Virus record (IMG/VR): IMGVR_UViG_3300045005_000251
Span: 1-30,374 of that record
DNA length: 30,374 nt
Source: a virus
Reading direction: 5' to 3' (one strand)
Below the pieces are notes generated by a model. It was not told the DNA's origin. It saw only the letters and a list, made by a program, of their open reading frames with translations, and ran no database searches. This document shows positions 1-7,000 of the stretch, one piece after another. Every line of letters begins with the position of its first letter. The first letter of the stretch is position 1. Position numbers and translations under genes: made by a program.

Positions 1-1
1 C

Positions 2-298
2 CGCCGATCGGGACTCGCGCCCGAGCTCGAGGACGGCGCGCACGCGGCGCTCCGCGAGTTGTCGCAATGCGGCCCGGTGATCCCGGCGCTGCGCGAGCGT
101 ACGCTGGCATTCCTCTCGATTGCGACCAAGCAGGGCTTCGTGCCCGCGCTGCCGAACGAGGTGCCCGGACCATACGGGGAGCGACGGACTCACGATCTGC
201 TGCGCGCGCTCTATCACCGGCGGTTGTCGCAGCTCTTCGAGTTGCAGCTCCGGCTCGCCGTCGACATCGCGAAGGGAGGTGCGCCGTGCGAGAGCTGA
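2..298 (+). CDS. Hypothetical protein, 3' part only
   Basis: This frame is open from the left edge of the window to a TGA at 296-298, so the start lies outside. The visible 98 residues have a normal amphipathic composition, with L/E/R-rich helices towards the C-terminus around RRLSQLFELQLRL, rather than the Arg/Ser/Ala-rich look of shadow frames in this GC-rich DNA. The next gene starts inside its last codons with a strong ribosome binding site, which supports both being real and co-translated. An internal ATG at 59 could be the start of a 79-residue version, but the frame remains coding-like before it. I recognise no family. The position upstream of a GIY-YIG gene and an HTH gene suggests an early or accessory region, but no function can be assigned. 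Confidence 0.55.
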   Translation, partial: RRSGLAPELEDGAHAALRELSQCGPVIPALRERTLAFLSIATKQGFVPALPNEVPGPYGERRTHDLLRALYHRRLSQLFELQLRLAVDIAKGGAPCES

Positions 299-1206
299 CC
301 TGGCGCTGGTACTGCCGCCACCTCGACGCGCTCGTGCCGCTGGCAACAGCCGAGTGCTGTCGGTGCGCGCCGGCGATCCAGCTCGAGCGAGCCCGAGCCG
401 CGTTCCACGGCATCGCGTTGGCGGTCGAGGCTGCCATCGACGCGGCCACGGCCAAACCCGCGCGAGCGCCCTGGCCCGCGGACGAGCTCGACGAGTCGGC
501 GATGCAGCCGCCGCGGACGCCCACCGTGCGCGGGCTGACCATCGACCAAGAGGACGACCTGCGCGGCTACTTCGGTGGCCTGCTCGAAGTAGTCGCCGGC
601 TGTCGCAGTCCGCTCGGGTCGATGCTCGACCGGATGAAGTACCAGCTGCCTCGCGACCTGGGCGGCTATCAGCGGACCTTCGCGGGGGTCGATGACGTGC
701 CGAGGGGTTTCCAAACCGACGTCGCCGGCGCCCAGGCTGGACGGCATGACGCGGAAGACAAGCTCATCCAAGCGATGGAGATCGTCGTGCGGCAGCGAAC
801 CATCCGCGCCGCGCTGCGCGCGATCGAGCCGGGCCTCGCCGGCGTCCTGCGCGTCGTCTACAGCCCGATCCCGGAGCAGCTCGTGCTCGGCCTCGTCAGC
901 GCGTTCGAGGACCGCGAAACCGCCGCGGTCGCGATGCTTGGCGTGCCCGTCCCGGCGCCCGGCGGGAGCAAACGCGAAAAATTGCGAGCCCTCATCGAGC
1001 GTGCCAACGGCGACAAGCGCCGAAAGATCGGGCCGAGCGACAAGGCATGCGCGGAGCTGAACGAGCGACGGACCGACGCCAAGGTGAAGATCCGAGCGGC
1101 GGTGGATGCGTACGTGAACGCCCTGCGCGACGTCCAGCGCCGGGCGCGAGAGGCCAAGCGCCGTCGTTTCGAGATGCTGCTCGCGCAGGCGCGGAGTCCC
1201 ACGTGA
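286..1206 (+). CDS. Hypothetical protein, 306 aa
   Basis: I chose the GTG at 286 because AGGGAGGT lies just upstream and because the frame before it reads as a non-protein shadow. The start overlaps the stop of the preceding gene by 13 bases. The N-terminus carries a small cysteine cluster (AECCRCAP, residues about 23-30). The middle is acidic and helical. The last third, from about residue 230, is very rich in Lys/Arg and predicted helical (KREKLRALIERA, then AREAKRRRFEMLL), which would suit nucleic-acid binding. No known family is recognised. Its stop overlaps the next start by four bases (GTGA), so it is probably one operon with its neighbours. Confidence 0.65.
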   Translation: MRELTWRWYCRHLDALVPLATAECCRCAPAIQLERARAAFHGIALAVEAAIDAATAKPARAPWPADELDESAMQPPRTPTVRGLTIDQEDDLRGYFGGLLEVVAGCRSPLGSMLDRMKYQLPRDLGGYQRTFAGVDDVPRGFQTDVAGAQAGRHDAEDKLIQAMEIVVRQRTIRAALRAIEPGLAGVLRVVYSPIPEQLVLGLVSAFEDRETAAVAMLGVPVPAPGGSKREKLRALIERANGDKRRKIGPSDKACAELNERRTDAKVKIRAAVDAYVNALRDVQRRAREAKRRRFEMLLAQARSPT

Positions 1207-1823
1207 CCGCGGACGACAGCTGCGGATCGTGCGGCGCGGCGTTCAAGCACCACGGAAACGGCGCCATCTGCGGCCACGAGGATTGGCACCCGGTATGGGA
1301 CCGCGATCGCCCCCCGCCGCGATGCGCGCTGTGTCTCGCAATGGATCGGCGAATCTGTCACGCGTGCTGCAAAGAGAGCGTTCGCGATGCCATGGAGCAG
1401 GGGTTCAGGGCGTACTTGACCACCATCGCCGCCGAGCCACCGAAGGTCGCTCAGGTCGTGTACCTCATCGAAGCCGCCGAGGTATGCCGCGTGAAGGTTG
1501 GCTCGTCGAGCATCGGTGCCGCAGCTCGCTTGCGCGCCCTCCAGACAGGATCGCCCGTGCCACTCAGATTGGTTTGCGCGGTGGCGGGCGACCAGGCGCT
1601 CGAGTTCGAGCTGCATCGAAAGTTCGCGCGGCACAGGACGAACGGCGAGTGGTTCGCTGATGCCCCCGAAATTCGCGATTGGTTCGCGCGGAGGCTCCAG
1701 CAGGATACGCGGCGACTGGCGGCGCAGAAAGCGGCCGCGCTCGTGAACAGCCACCTTCGCGATCTCTTCGGGTCCGACAGGCGGAGGATCTACTACGTCG
1801 AGCGTCAGTTCGAGGCCGCATGA
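1203..1823 (+). CDS. Zinc-finger plus GIY-YIG (T5orf172/Mug113-type) nuclease-like protein
   Basis: The GTG at 1203 overlaps the previous stop (GTGA) and starts a 206-aa protein. Residues 7-55 hold Cys/His clusters (C7-x2-C10, C23-x-H25, C41-x2-C44, C52-x2-C55) that look like one or two zinc-binding modules. Residues about 84-155 match the T5orf172/Mug113 branch of the GIY-YIG superfamily: VVYLIEAAEV, then KVGSS, an Arg after a short loop (RLRALQTGSP), the acidic/His pair in EFELHRKF (E136, H138), and the closing NGEWF (E149). Members of this family are found in phages and mobile elements and are presumed DNA nucleases. The C-terminal 50 residues are basic and helical. Function as a DNA-processing or selfish endonuclease is inferred; the family call is fairly firm. 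Confidence 0.8.
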   Translation: MTADDSCGSCGAAFKHHGNGAICGHEDWHPVWDRDRPPPRCALCLAMDRRICHACCKESVRDAMEQGFRAYLTTIAAEPPKVAQVVYLIEAAEVCRVKVGSSSIGAAARLRALQTGSPVPLRLVCAVAGDQALEFELHRKFARHRTNGEWFADAPEIRDWFARRLQQDTRRLAAQKAAALVNSHLRDLFGSDRRRIYYVERQFEAA

Positions 1824-2248
1824 GCGGCGACCAGATTCTGACGCTGCAGCAAGCCGCGAGGCTGATCGGTTGGCGCGGCCGGTGGGCGTGGCGCAAGTTG
1901 CTGCGCCTGCTGCGTTCGCTCGAGCGCCGGACCGGACGAAAGATCCTCATCGAAGGCGACGGTGAGGGCACAAGGCGCCGGTACCAGGTGTCGCGCGGCG
2001 CGCTGCTGCACCACCTGCCGTCGTCATGGCTCACCGACGCGCGGATCCGGGACCGCCTCGCCGACGAGATGGAACGATATCGGGATCGCGTCGCGCAGTT
2101 GGAGCTCAAGGTCGAGGAGCTGAGCGCGCAAGTGGGGCGGCTGCTGCGTTTCCTCCACGCGCCGCTACCGCCGAGCTCGGTTGCGGGCGCCGGCAATTTT
2201 CGCTCGGGCAAAGAACGCAAAGTAATCCCAGCGGTTCCGGATCGCTGA
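1820..2248 (+). CDS. Small HTH-like DNA-binding protein with coiled coil
   Basis: The ATG at 1820 overlaps the preceding TGA (ATGA). The 142-aa product begins with LTLQQAARLIGWRG, which resembles the first helices of excisionase/MerR-type winged-helix domains, continues through a basic helix with many Arg and Lys, and reaches a leucine/glutamate heptad stretch (residues about 85-118, VAQLELKVEELSAQVGRLL) that looks like a coiled coil for dimerisation. The C-terminal tail is low in structure. A role as a small regulator or DNA-binding accessory protein is inferred from this architecture; no specific family is recognised. It is the last plus-strand gene before the antisense peptidase gene. Confidence 0.65.
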   Translation: MSGDQILTLQQAARLIGWRGRWAWRKLLRLLRSLERRTGRKILIEGDGEGTRRRYQVSRGALLHHLPSSWLTDARIRDRLADEMERYRDRVAQLELKVEELSAQVGRLLRFLHAPLPPSSVAGAGNFRSGKERKVIPAVPDR

Positions 2249-2260
2249 CGAACCTTGGCT

Positions 2261-2290
2261 GTTGCCGCCAGTTGCCGCCAGTTGCCACAC
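2261..2290. repeat. Three tandem 10-bp repeats
   Basis: Two exact copies of GTTGCCGCCA (2261-2270, 2271-2280) are followed by a degenerate third copy, GTTGCCACAC (2281-2290). They lie in the 89-bp gap between two convergent genes. No clear rho-independent terminator is visible there. The repeat may be replication slippage. Confidence 0.7.
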
Positions 2291-2337
2291 GCCGAGGTGG
2301 TAGTGGGAGGACGCGGTGGCGCGTCGCTCGCGGCGTC

Positions 2338-2919
2338 TCAGCTGTCCCAATGCAACGCGGCTGCCCACGGCGGTCCCTTCGCCCTGGCGATGCGCCAGGC
2401 CGAGTCGAACTGCCGCAGAGCTACGCAGTAGACGGGTGGGTTCCATGGGTGCGGATCGGCGATGACGAGCGCGTCTCGGTCGGCGAGGTATTCGAGGACG
2501 AGCACGTAGTGCCGTTCGTCGCTCTCGACGCCGGTCGGAGCGGTGAAGTGCACCAGTGCAAACGCCATCCAGAGTCAGCCGGGCTCCTTGAACTGCTCGA
2601 CCTCGTGCGTGTTCGGCCGATAGACCGCCAGCCCCGCTGCCTTCGCCAGAGCGCGAACGTCCTGCTCGAAGAGGCCTGCATCGCGCACCCGAGCCTTGAT
2701 TCTGGCCGCATCTCGCGGTTCCAGTGTGCTCAGAAGGCGGCGGGGACCAGCTTTGCGTGGAATGGTGCCCGCGTGGCGAGCTGCGGTGACGACGCAATGC
2801 AGCCCGCACGCGTAGTCATCGTCGCCTTGCTTGCTGACGCGTAGCCGGCGCCAGCGCGTAGGAACGCCAACGTCCGATTCGGGCGGCACCAGCGCTCTCT
2901 CGATCGCGTCCAAGTTCAC
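2338..2919 (-). pseudogene. C39-like cysteine peptidase interrupted by an in-frame TGA
   Basis: Reading the minus strand from a GTG at 2919 (AGAGG upstream) gives a papain-like/C39-type peptidase fold. It has Gln31 and Cys38 in KQGDDDYACGLHC (oxyanion Gln and nucleophile), His137 in DERHYVLVLEY, and Asp155 in VIADPHPWN. This Q...C-G / H-Y-V / D-P pattern is the C39 family signature. The reading frame is broken once, by a TGA at 2577-2575 after EQFKEPG. Two codons later an ATG (2568) continues in the same frame, so Cys and His/Asp are on separate open frames. Options are a recent nonsense mutation (TGG to TGA is one base), a sequencing error, or re-initiation at the ATG, which has AAGGAG about 15 bases upstream. 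No signal peptide is visible. It lies antisense to the flanking genes and starts 15 bp from the HNH gene. Confidence 0.7.
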
Positions 2920-2934
2920 CGAGCCTCTTTTATC

Positions 2935-3558
2935 ATGCCAGCCGCCAGCCCCCCGCGTACCCGCTCGAAGGCCGGGGCCGACGCGGCGAGCGAAAAAATC
3001 GACTCGCGCGCGCGCGCGACCCCCGCCGCGGACGAAACAGCGGCGGTGTGGGTGCCGACGGCAGCTCAGCGTGAGAGGTTCCACCACAGCTATCGCATCG
3101 ACGCCGAGACCGGGTGCCACGTTTGGATCAAGTCCGCTTTCGCCAACGGATGTGGGTACGGGAGTTTCAGCGCCAACGGCAAACGTCGTCTTGCGCACCG
3201 CGTAGCGTTGTTGCTCGCTCACGGCGAAATCCCGCTTGGGCTCTTCGTCTGCCACAAGTGCGACAACCCACCATGCGTGAACGTGCACCATCTCTTCCTT
3301 GGGACCGCGGCCGACAACATTGCTGACCGCGATACGAAGGGGCGCACCGCTCGCGGCTTGGGGAATGGCATGCATACGCATCCGGAGGACCGCGCCCGCG
3401 GCGAACGCAATGGGTCGGCGCGCCTAACGCGCGCTCAGGCACTCGCCATCCGGCAGCTTCGCAACGAGGAGGGCTTCGGGGCCAGCAAGCTCGCCGAGCT
3501 CTTGGGCATCAGGCGCTGGATGGTGTGGCGCATCGCGACCGGACAGGCGTGGCAATGA
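2935..3558 (+). CDS. HNH endonuclease with C-terminal HTH
   Basis: The 207-aa protein has a classic phage/homing HNH_3 core at residues about 88-137: AHRVALLLAHGEIP, then C106-H-x-C109-D-N-P-x-C114-x-N-x-H118-H119, followed by FLGT and DNIADRDTKGR. The cysteines form the zinc site, and H118/H119 with N128 supply the catalytic centre. Residues about 164-205 (LTRAQALAIRQLR to WMVWRIATG) form a helix-turn-helix of the kind that positions free-standing homing endonucleases on DNA. The first 40 residues are low complexity, and no good ribosome binding site precedes the ATG at 2935, so the true start could be a GTG near 3046. The stop overlaps the methyltransferase start. Nicking or cutting of phage or competitor DNA is the likely role. 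Confidence 0.9.
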   Translation: MPAASPPRTRSKAGADAASEKIDSRARATPAADETAAVWVPTAAQRERFHHSYRIDAETGCHVWIKSAFANGCGYGSFSANGKRRLAHRVALLLAHGEIPLGLFVCHKCDNPPCVNVHHLFLGTAADNIADRDTKGRTARGLGNGMHTHPEDRARGERNGSARLTRAQALAIRQLRNEEGFGASKLAELLGIRRWMVWRIATGQAWQ

Positions 3559-4826
3559 GCGAAGAGGCTGCCGCGGTATGGGTAGACATTGCGTCGCTGC
3601 GCCCGTGGGTGAAGAACCCGCGCAAGAACGATCACGCCGTCGATCAAGTCGTCGAGTCGATCAAGCGCTTCGGGTTCGGCGCCCCCCTCGTTGCCCGCAA
3701 GGCCGATCGTTCGATCATCGCCGGGCACACGCGCCTGAAGGCCGCGTTGAAGCTCGGGCTCGAGGTCGTGCCCGTTCGCTACCTCGACCTGACCGAGGAC
3801 GAGGCGCACCGCCTCGCGCGCGCCGACAACAAGCTCGCCGAGCTCGCCGAGTGGGACTCGGTGGCGCTGCTCGCGCAGCTGCAGGGCGAGAACGAGGTCG
3901 ACCGGCTGTTGCAGGGGTTCACGCCCGCCGACATGCGCCGGCTCATGGGCGAGGTCGCGCGCGCCGACGACTCCGCCGTCGTCGAGGACGAGCCGGTCGA
4001 GCCGCCCGACGTCGCCACTACCAAGCTCGGCGATCTCTGGCTCCTCGGCGATCACCGCATCCTCTGCGGCGACAGTACCAAGGCCGACGACGTGCGGTGC
4101 CTCATGAACGGCGAGCGCTCAGCGCTCATGGCGACCGACCCGCCATACCTGGTCGACTACACGGGCGAGGACCACCCGCAATCCGCGAAGCGCAAGGCCG
4201 CCTTCGTGGCCGCGGGCAAGCCCGCCGCCGCGGCCGGCAACAAGAACTGGGACGAGTACAAGGACCCCACGGCGTCGGTCGAATTCTTCTCCTCGTTCAT
4301 CCGCGTCGCGCTCACCGAAGCGCTCATCGAGAGCCCGCCGATCTACCAGTGGCATGCGTCGCGGCGACAGGCGCTCGTCGAGACCGCCTGGACCGAAAAC
4401 GGGCTGCTCTGGCATCAGCAGATCATCTGGGTGAAGTCGCGGCCGATCCTGACGCACAGCCACTTCATGTGGCAGCACGAACCGTGTGCGTATGGTTGGG
4501 TCGAGGGCAAGCCCCCGGCGCGGAAGCCGCCGTGCAGCGGCGATTGCTCTACGGTTTGGCAAATCGACCAGAAGGGCGAGAGCGACGGCATCCACCCGAC
4601 GCAAAAGCCCGTCGAGATCTTCGCGCGACCCATCAAGTGGCATACGAGCCCGGGCGAGCTCTGCTTCGAGCCGTTCAGCGGCAGCGGCACGCAGATCATC
4701 GCCGCCGAGCAGCTCGGCCGTCGCTGCTACGCGATGGAGCTCGAGCCGCGGTTCGTCGACGCGGCGGTGCAGCGCTGGGAGAAGCTCTCTGGCAAGAAGG
4801 CGGAGCTGGCGCGCGCTGCGGCCTGA
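3555..4826 (+). CDS. ParB-domain / N6-N4 DNA methyltransferase fusion
   Basis: This 423-aa protein starts at an ATG overlapping the HNH stop (ATGA). Residues about 8-105 form a ParB/sulfiredoxin-like domain: LRPWVKNPRKNDHAV, SIKRFGF, then IIAGHTRLKAALKLG and ADNKLAELAEWD. Residues about 160-412 are the methyltransferase, with the catalytic DPPY tetrad at 195-198 and the AdoMet-binding FSGSG at about 374-378 after IHPTQKPVEIF. Motif IV before motif I marks the beta class of amino-methyltransferases (m6A or m4C). ParB-methylase fusions are common orphan methylases of prophages. No cognate restriction gene is evident here, so self-protection against host restriction or epigenetic control is likely. 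The partnership with the overlapping HNH gene is intriguing but unproven. Confidence 0.92.
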   Translation: MSEEAAAVWVDIASLRPWVKNPRKNDHAVDQVVESIKRFGFGAPLVARKADRSIIAGHTRLKAALKLGLEVVPVRYLDLTEDEAHRLARADNKLAELAEWDSVALLAQLQGENEVDRLLQGFTPADMRRLMGEVARADDSAVVEDEPVEPPDVATTKLGDLWLLGDHRILCGDSTKADDVRCLMNGERSALMATDPPYLVDYTGEDHPQSAKRKAAFVAAGKPAAAAGNKNWDEYKDPTASVEFFSSFIRVALTEALIESPPIYQWHASRRQALVETAWTENGLLWHQQIIWVKSRPILTHSHFMWQHEPCAYGWVEGKPPARKPPCSGDCSTVWQIDQKGESDGIHPTQKPVEIFARPIKWHTSPGELCFEPFSGSGTQIIAAEQLGRRCYAMELEPRFVDAAVQRWEKLSGKKAELARAAA

Positions 4827-4992
4827 TCACGGCACAGCGCGCCAGGTGCGGCGCCCACGTCGCGCCCCGTCGGGCCCGTGGTTGATCCAGGCCGTTGGGC
4901 TACCACCGGCGCGCCCCGCCGCGTCGTGGGCCAACGTGGCGCGAACGGGCCACGATGGCGCCCGCCTCGCCGACTTGCGCGCCCGGCCGCGC
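4827..4992. other. Noncoding gap between convergent genes
   Basis: This 166-bp stretch lies between the methyltransferase stop and the stop of the minus-strand 87-aa gene. I see GC-rich, weakly self-complementary sequence but no T-tract terminator and no convincing short gene. Confidence 0.5.
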
Positions 4993-5256
4993 CTACCTCG
5001 ATCGCGTGCGCGCGGGCGGATGGTGAGGCGCTGCGGCGGCGCTTCGTTCGGCCATCGAGCCGTTGCGCAACCCGCTCAGGTGTTCGAGCGCCAAGCCCAG
5101 GAACCATTGCTTGCGCTCTTCATCCGCGTCGAAGAGGAAATTGGCCAGCGCCTCTGCCGCGGCGTGCTGCCTCGAGATCATCATCGACACGTCGCCGCCG
5201 CAGACGTTGCGGATGCATGCCATCGCCCTGCGCAGATCCTTGCCGGAATACCTCAC
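4993..5256 (-). CDS. Hypothetical protein, 87 aa
   Basis: A GTG at 5256 overlaps the TGA of the DUF2924-like gene by four bases (GTGA on the minus strand), which fixes the start and implies translational coupling. The product begins VRYSGKDLRRAM and has helical segments around AAAEALANFLFDADEERKQWFLGLALEHL, then a basic, low-complexity tail. Amino-acid usage is ordinary compared with shadow frames. No family is recognised. It is the last gene of a three-gene minus-strand group. Confidence 0.65.
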   Translation of the reverse strand: MRYSGKDLRRAMACIRNVCGGDVSMMISRQHAAAEALANFLFDADEERKQWFLGLALEHLSGLRNGSMAERSAAAAPHHPPARTRSR

Positions 5257-5933
5257 GCGACATTCTCCCGCAGCGCCTCGATCGCCGCGGCGTGCTTCTT
5301 GATCGCGGCTCGGACCTGGCTGCGGTTGTCGTCGGTGATGCCGGTCTTCACGAGCGCCTCGGCGTTGCCGCGGTAGCGCTCCCAGGCACGATCCAGCGCG
5401 ATCATGGGATCGCGCTGCGCCCGCGCGGGCTTGGTGATGCCGAAGAAGGTCCATCCATTGATGGCACCCCCGCCCCCGCCAAGGTCTTTGGCCGCTGCCA
5501 TCGCCGCCGCCGACAGCGACTTGTAGAGCTGGCCCTTGTAGCGAACGCCGCCGTCTTCGACGGTGGCCTCGCATCGCACGGCGCCGTGGCGATCGCGTTT
5601 TTCGAGCACCGTGCCGACGGGCGGCATGCGCGGGTCGGTCGCGCGCGGTGGGCGCTCCGCCTTCGGCGCCTTGGGCATTGCCGGCGCCGCCGCGCTCTTG
5701 GCCGGCGGCTTTTTCGCGGGCGCCTTGGCCTTCGCGTCGGGCTCTGCTGCCGCGCCGTCCTTGCCGCCGTCGCGCTTGGTGAGCGCGCTCGAGATGGTCT
5801 TGATGAGGAAAGCGCGATCGTTGTTCGGCGCCTCCTTGCCAGTCACTTTGTGGAATAGCTCGCGCAGCGCCGCGCTCTTCATCTTCGTCAGGTTCTTGAT
5901 TGCGATGTTCAGTTGATCTGCCACGGTCTTCAT
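5253..5933 (-). CDS. DUF2924-like protein
   Basis: The 226-aa product starts with MKTVADQLN, a helical domain ending around residue 50. A Lys/Ala/Pro-rich linker follows at about 65-95 (AKAPAKKPPAKSAAAPA). The C-terminal domain is reminiscent of DUF2924: VGTVLEKRDRHGAVRC, then VRYKGQLYKSLSAAAMAAA and a Gly-rich turn followed by INGWTFFGI. The pattern of a short beta-hairpin, SLSAAA and N-G-W-T-F-F-G is the hallmark of the family, which is frequent in prophages and next to phage recombinases. Its biochemical role is unknown. The last 60 residues are a helical extension (DRAWERYRGNAEALV). It is followed by the coupled 87-aa gene. Confidence 0.75.
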   Translation of the reverse strand: MKTVADQLNIAIKNLTKMKSAALRELFHKVTGKEAPNNDRAFLIKTISSALTKRDGGKDGAAAEPDAKAKAPAKKPPAKSAAAPAMPKAPKAERPPRATDPRMPPVGTVLEKRDRHGAVRCEATVEDGGVRYKGQLYKSLSAAAMAAAKDLGGGGGAINGWTFFGITKPARAQRDPMIALDRAWERYRGNAEALVKTGITDDNRSQVRAAIKKHAAAIEALRENVA

Positions 5934-6017
5934 TAGCCTTCTCCGGCGCGACGCGATCGCGCGTTTGCCTCATCAGCGCCGGAGCGACCGGCGGACGGAC
6001 CCTGCGGTCCGTTTCGC

Positions 6018-6389
6018 CTACATCGCGTCGATGAGCGCCTCGGCGACGTCGTCGTCGCTGGCGCACAGCGCCTCCTCGATCCCGCGGCGCGCGACGGTCT
6101 CGCTGCCGTCGGGCCCGAGCGCGAGCCCGACCGCGATCGCCACCAGCCGCTCGCGCAGATCGGCGAGGTCGCCCACGCGGCTCCACGTGGGCTTGTCGGT
6201 CGCGAGCTTCGGGTGGCAGTCGACGGCGCCGGCGATGAGCTCGATCAGCGCCAGCACGTCGCGCTTGTTGGCGGCGAACTTCGCGTCCGGCGCGCCGCGT
6301 CCGCATCGGCCGCACGCGCACGCGTCGGTTCGCGTCTGAGTGCGCGGGCAGATGGCAGCGTTCTCGCGGGTGGTCGTTTCGATGTTCAT
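6018..6389 (-). CDS. Hypothetical protein, 123 aa, Cys-rich near N-terminus
   Basis: The ATG at 6389 is preceded on the minus strand by GGAGA at good spacing. The N-terminal 40 residues contain C-x-C-x2-C (ACACGRCGRG) and an upstream C-P, a possible small zinc-binding site. The rest is predicted helical (KRDVLALIELIAGAV, then LADLRERLVAIAVGLAL). No family is recognised. It is the first gene of the minus-strand group and is divergent from the terminase small subunit, with 125 bp between the two starts, so both may share a regulatory region. Confidence 0.65.
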   Translation of the reverse strand: MNIETTTRENAAICPRTQTRTDACACGRCGRGAPDAKFAANKRDVLALIELIAGAVDCHPKLATDKPTWSRVGDLADLRERLVAIAVGLALGPDGSETVARRGIEEALCASDDDVAEALIDAM

Positions 6390-6514
6390 GTCGGCGTCTC
6401 CGTTCGCGCCGCGCTCTTGCGGCGCTCGGACACATTGCGTCCGGTGCGCAGAGAAGCAAGTCGGAAAGCTGATTAATTTCCGCTAGTTATTGATTTTCGC
6501 GAGATGTCGCAGAC
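6390..6514. promoter_or_regulatory. Divergent control region before the terminase genes
   Basis: This gap separates the start codons of a minus-strand gene (6389) and the terminase small subunit (6515). It contains an AT-rich island (about 6469-6498, including GATTAATTT and TTATTGATTTT) that stands out in otherwise very GC-rich DNA. It also has a short inverted repeat, CGGAC/GTCCG (6427-6431 and 6439-6443). These fit a late promoter and an operator, but I cannot name clear -35 and -10 boxes. Confidence 0.4.
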
Positions 6515-7000
6515 ATGGCCGCGCGCGCCTTTCCCAAGCTGACCAAAGAGCGCACCGAGCGGCTCGTTTCGCTTTTGCGCGCGGGCCAGAACCGGGAGTC
6601 GGCGTGCGCCGCCGTCGGCATCGGCACCGCGACGCTGCGCCGCTGGCTCGCCGGTGCGGAGCAGGGCGACAAGCGGCTCCTGCGATTCGCGCGGCTCGTG
6701 CACGAGGCCGAGAGCGACGCCGAGACGCGCGCGGTCGCGCAGGTGCAGCTCCACGGCAAGAGCGATTGGCGCGCGCTCGCGTGGTGGCTCGAGCGGCGGT
6801 ACCCGAAGAAGTGGGGCGACCACAAGGTCGTAACGATGCGCGTCGAGGAGGAGCGCGAACAGATGCTCGACGTCCTGCAGCGCATTCTGCAGCAGCGCGG
6901 CCTCGACGATGTCCTCGAAGAAGTCCTCCGCGAGCTTGCCGATGGCGGCGAGGCGCCGACTGATGGCGCTCCGATCGGTGAAGCCACGACCCGACATTGA
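6515..7000 (+). CDS. terS: Terminase small subunit
   Basis: The 161-aa product has the usual layout of a small terminase. An N-terminal helix-turn-helix at residues about 12-45 (RTERLVSLLRAG, SACAAVGIGTATLRRWL) would recognise the phage packaging site. A helical central part follows with WRALAWWLERRYPKKWG, a motif very common in small terminases and related packaging proteins. The acidic helical C-terminal tail would contact the large subunit. The gene directly precedes and overlaps the large subunit frame. It opens the long plus-strand late operon. The start ATG at 6515 has only a weak ribosome binding site. Confidence 0.85.
   Translation: MAARAFPKLTKERTERLVSLLRAGQNRESACAAVGIGTATLRRWLAGAEQGDKRLLRFARLVHEAESDAETRAVAQVQLHGKSDWRALAWWLERRYPKKWGDHKVVTMRVEEEREQMLDVLQRILQQRGLDDVLEEVLRELADGGEAPTDGAPIGEATTRH

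Noticed and set aside
2569-2580. Selenocysteine reading of the TGA in the C39-like gene
   Set aside because: The TGA is not at a catalytic position, no obvious SECIS hairpin was noted, and TGA is used as a normal stop elsewhere.
5253-6459. Very long minus-strand open frame through 4993-6459
   Set aside because: Only its last 87 codons (4993-5256) read as protein. The rest is Arg/Ala-rich shadow of the DUF2924-like and 123-aa genes in other frames.
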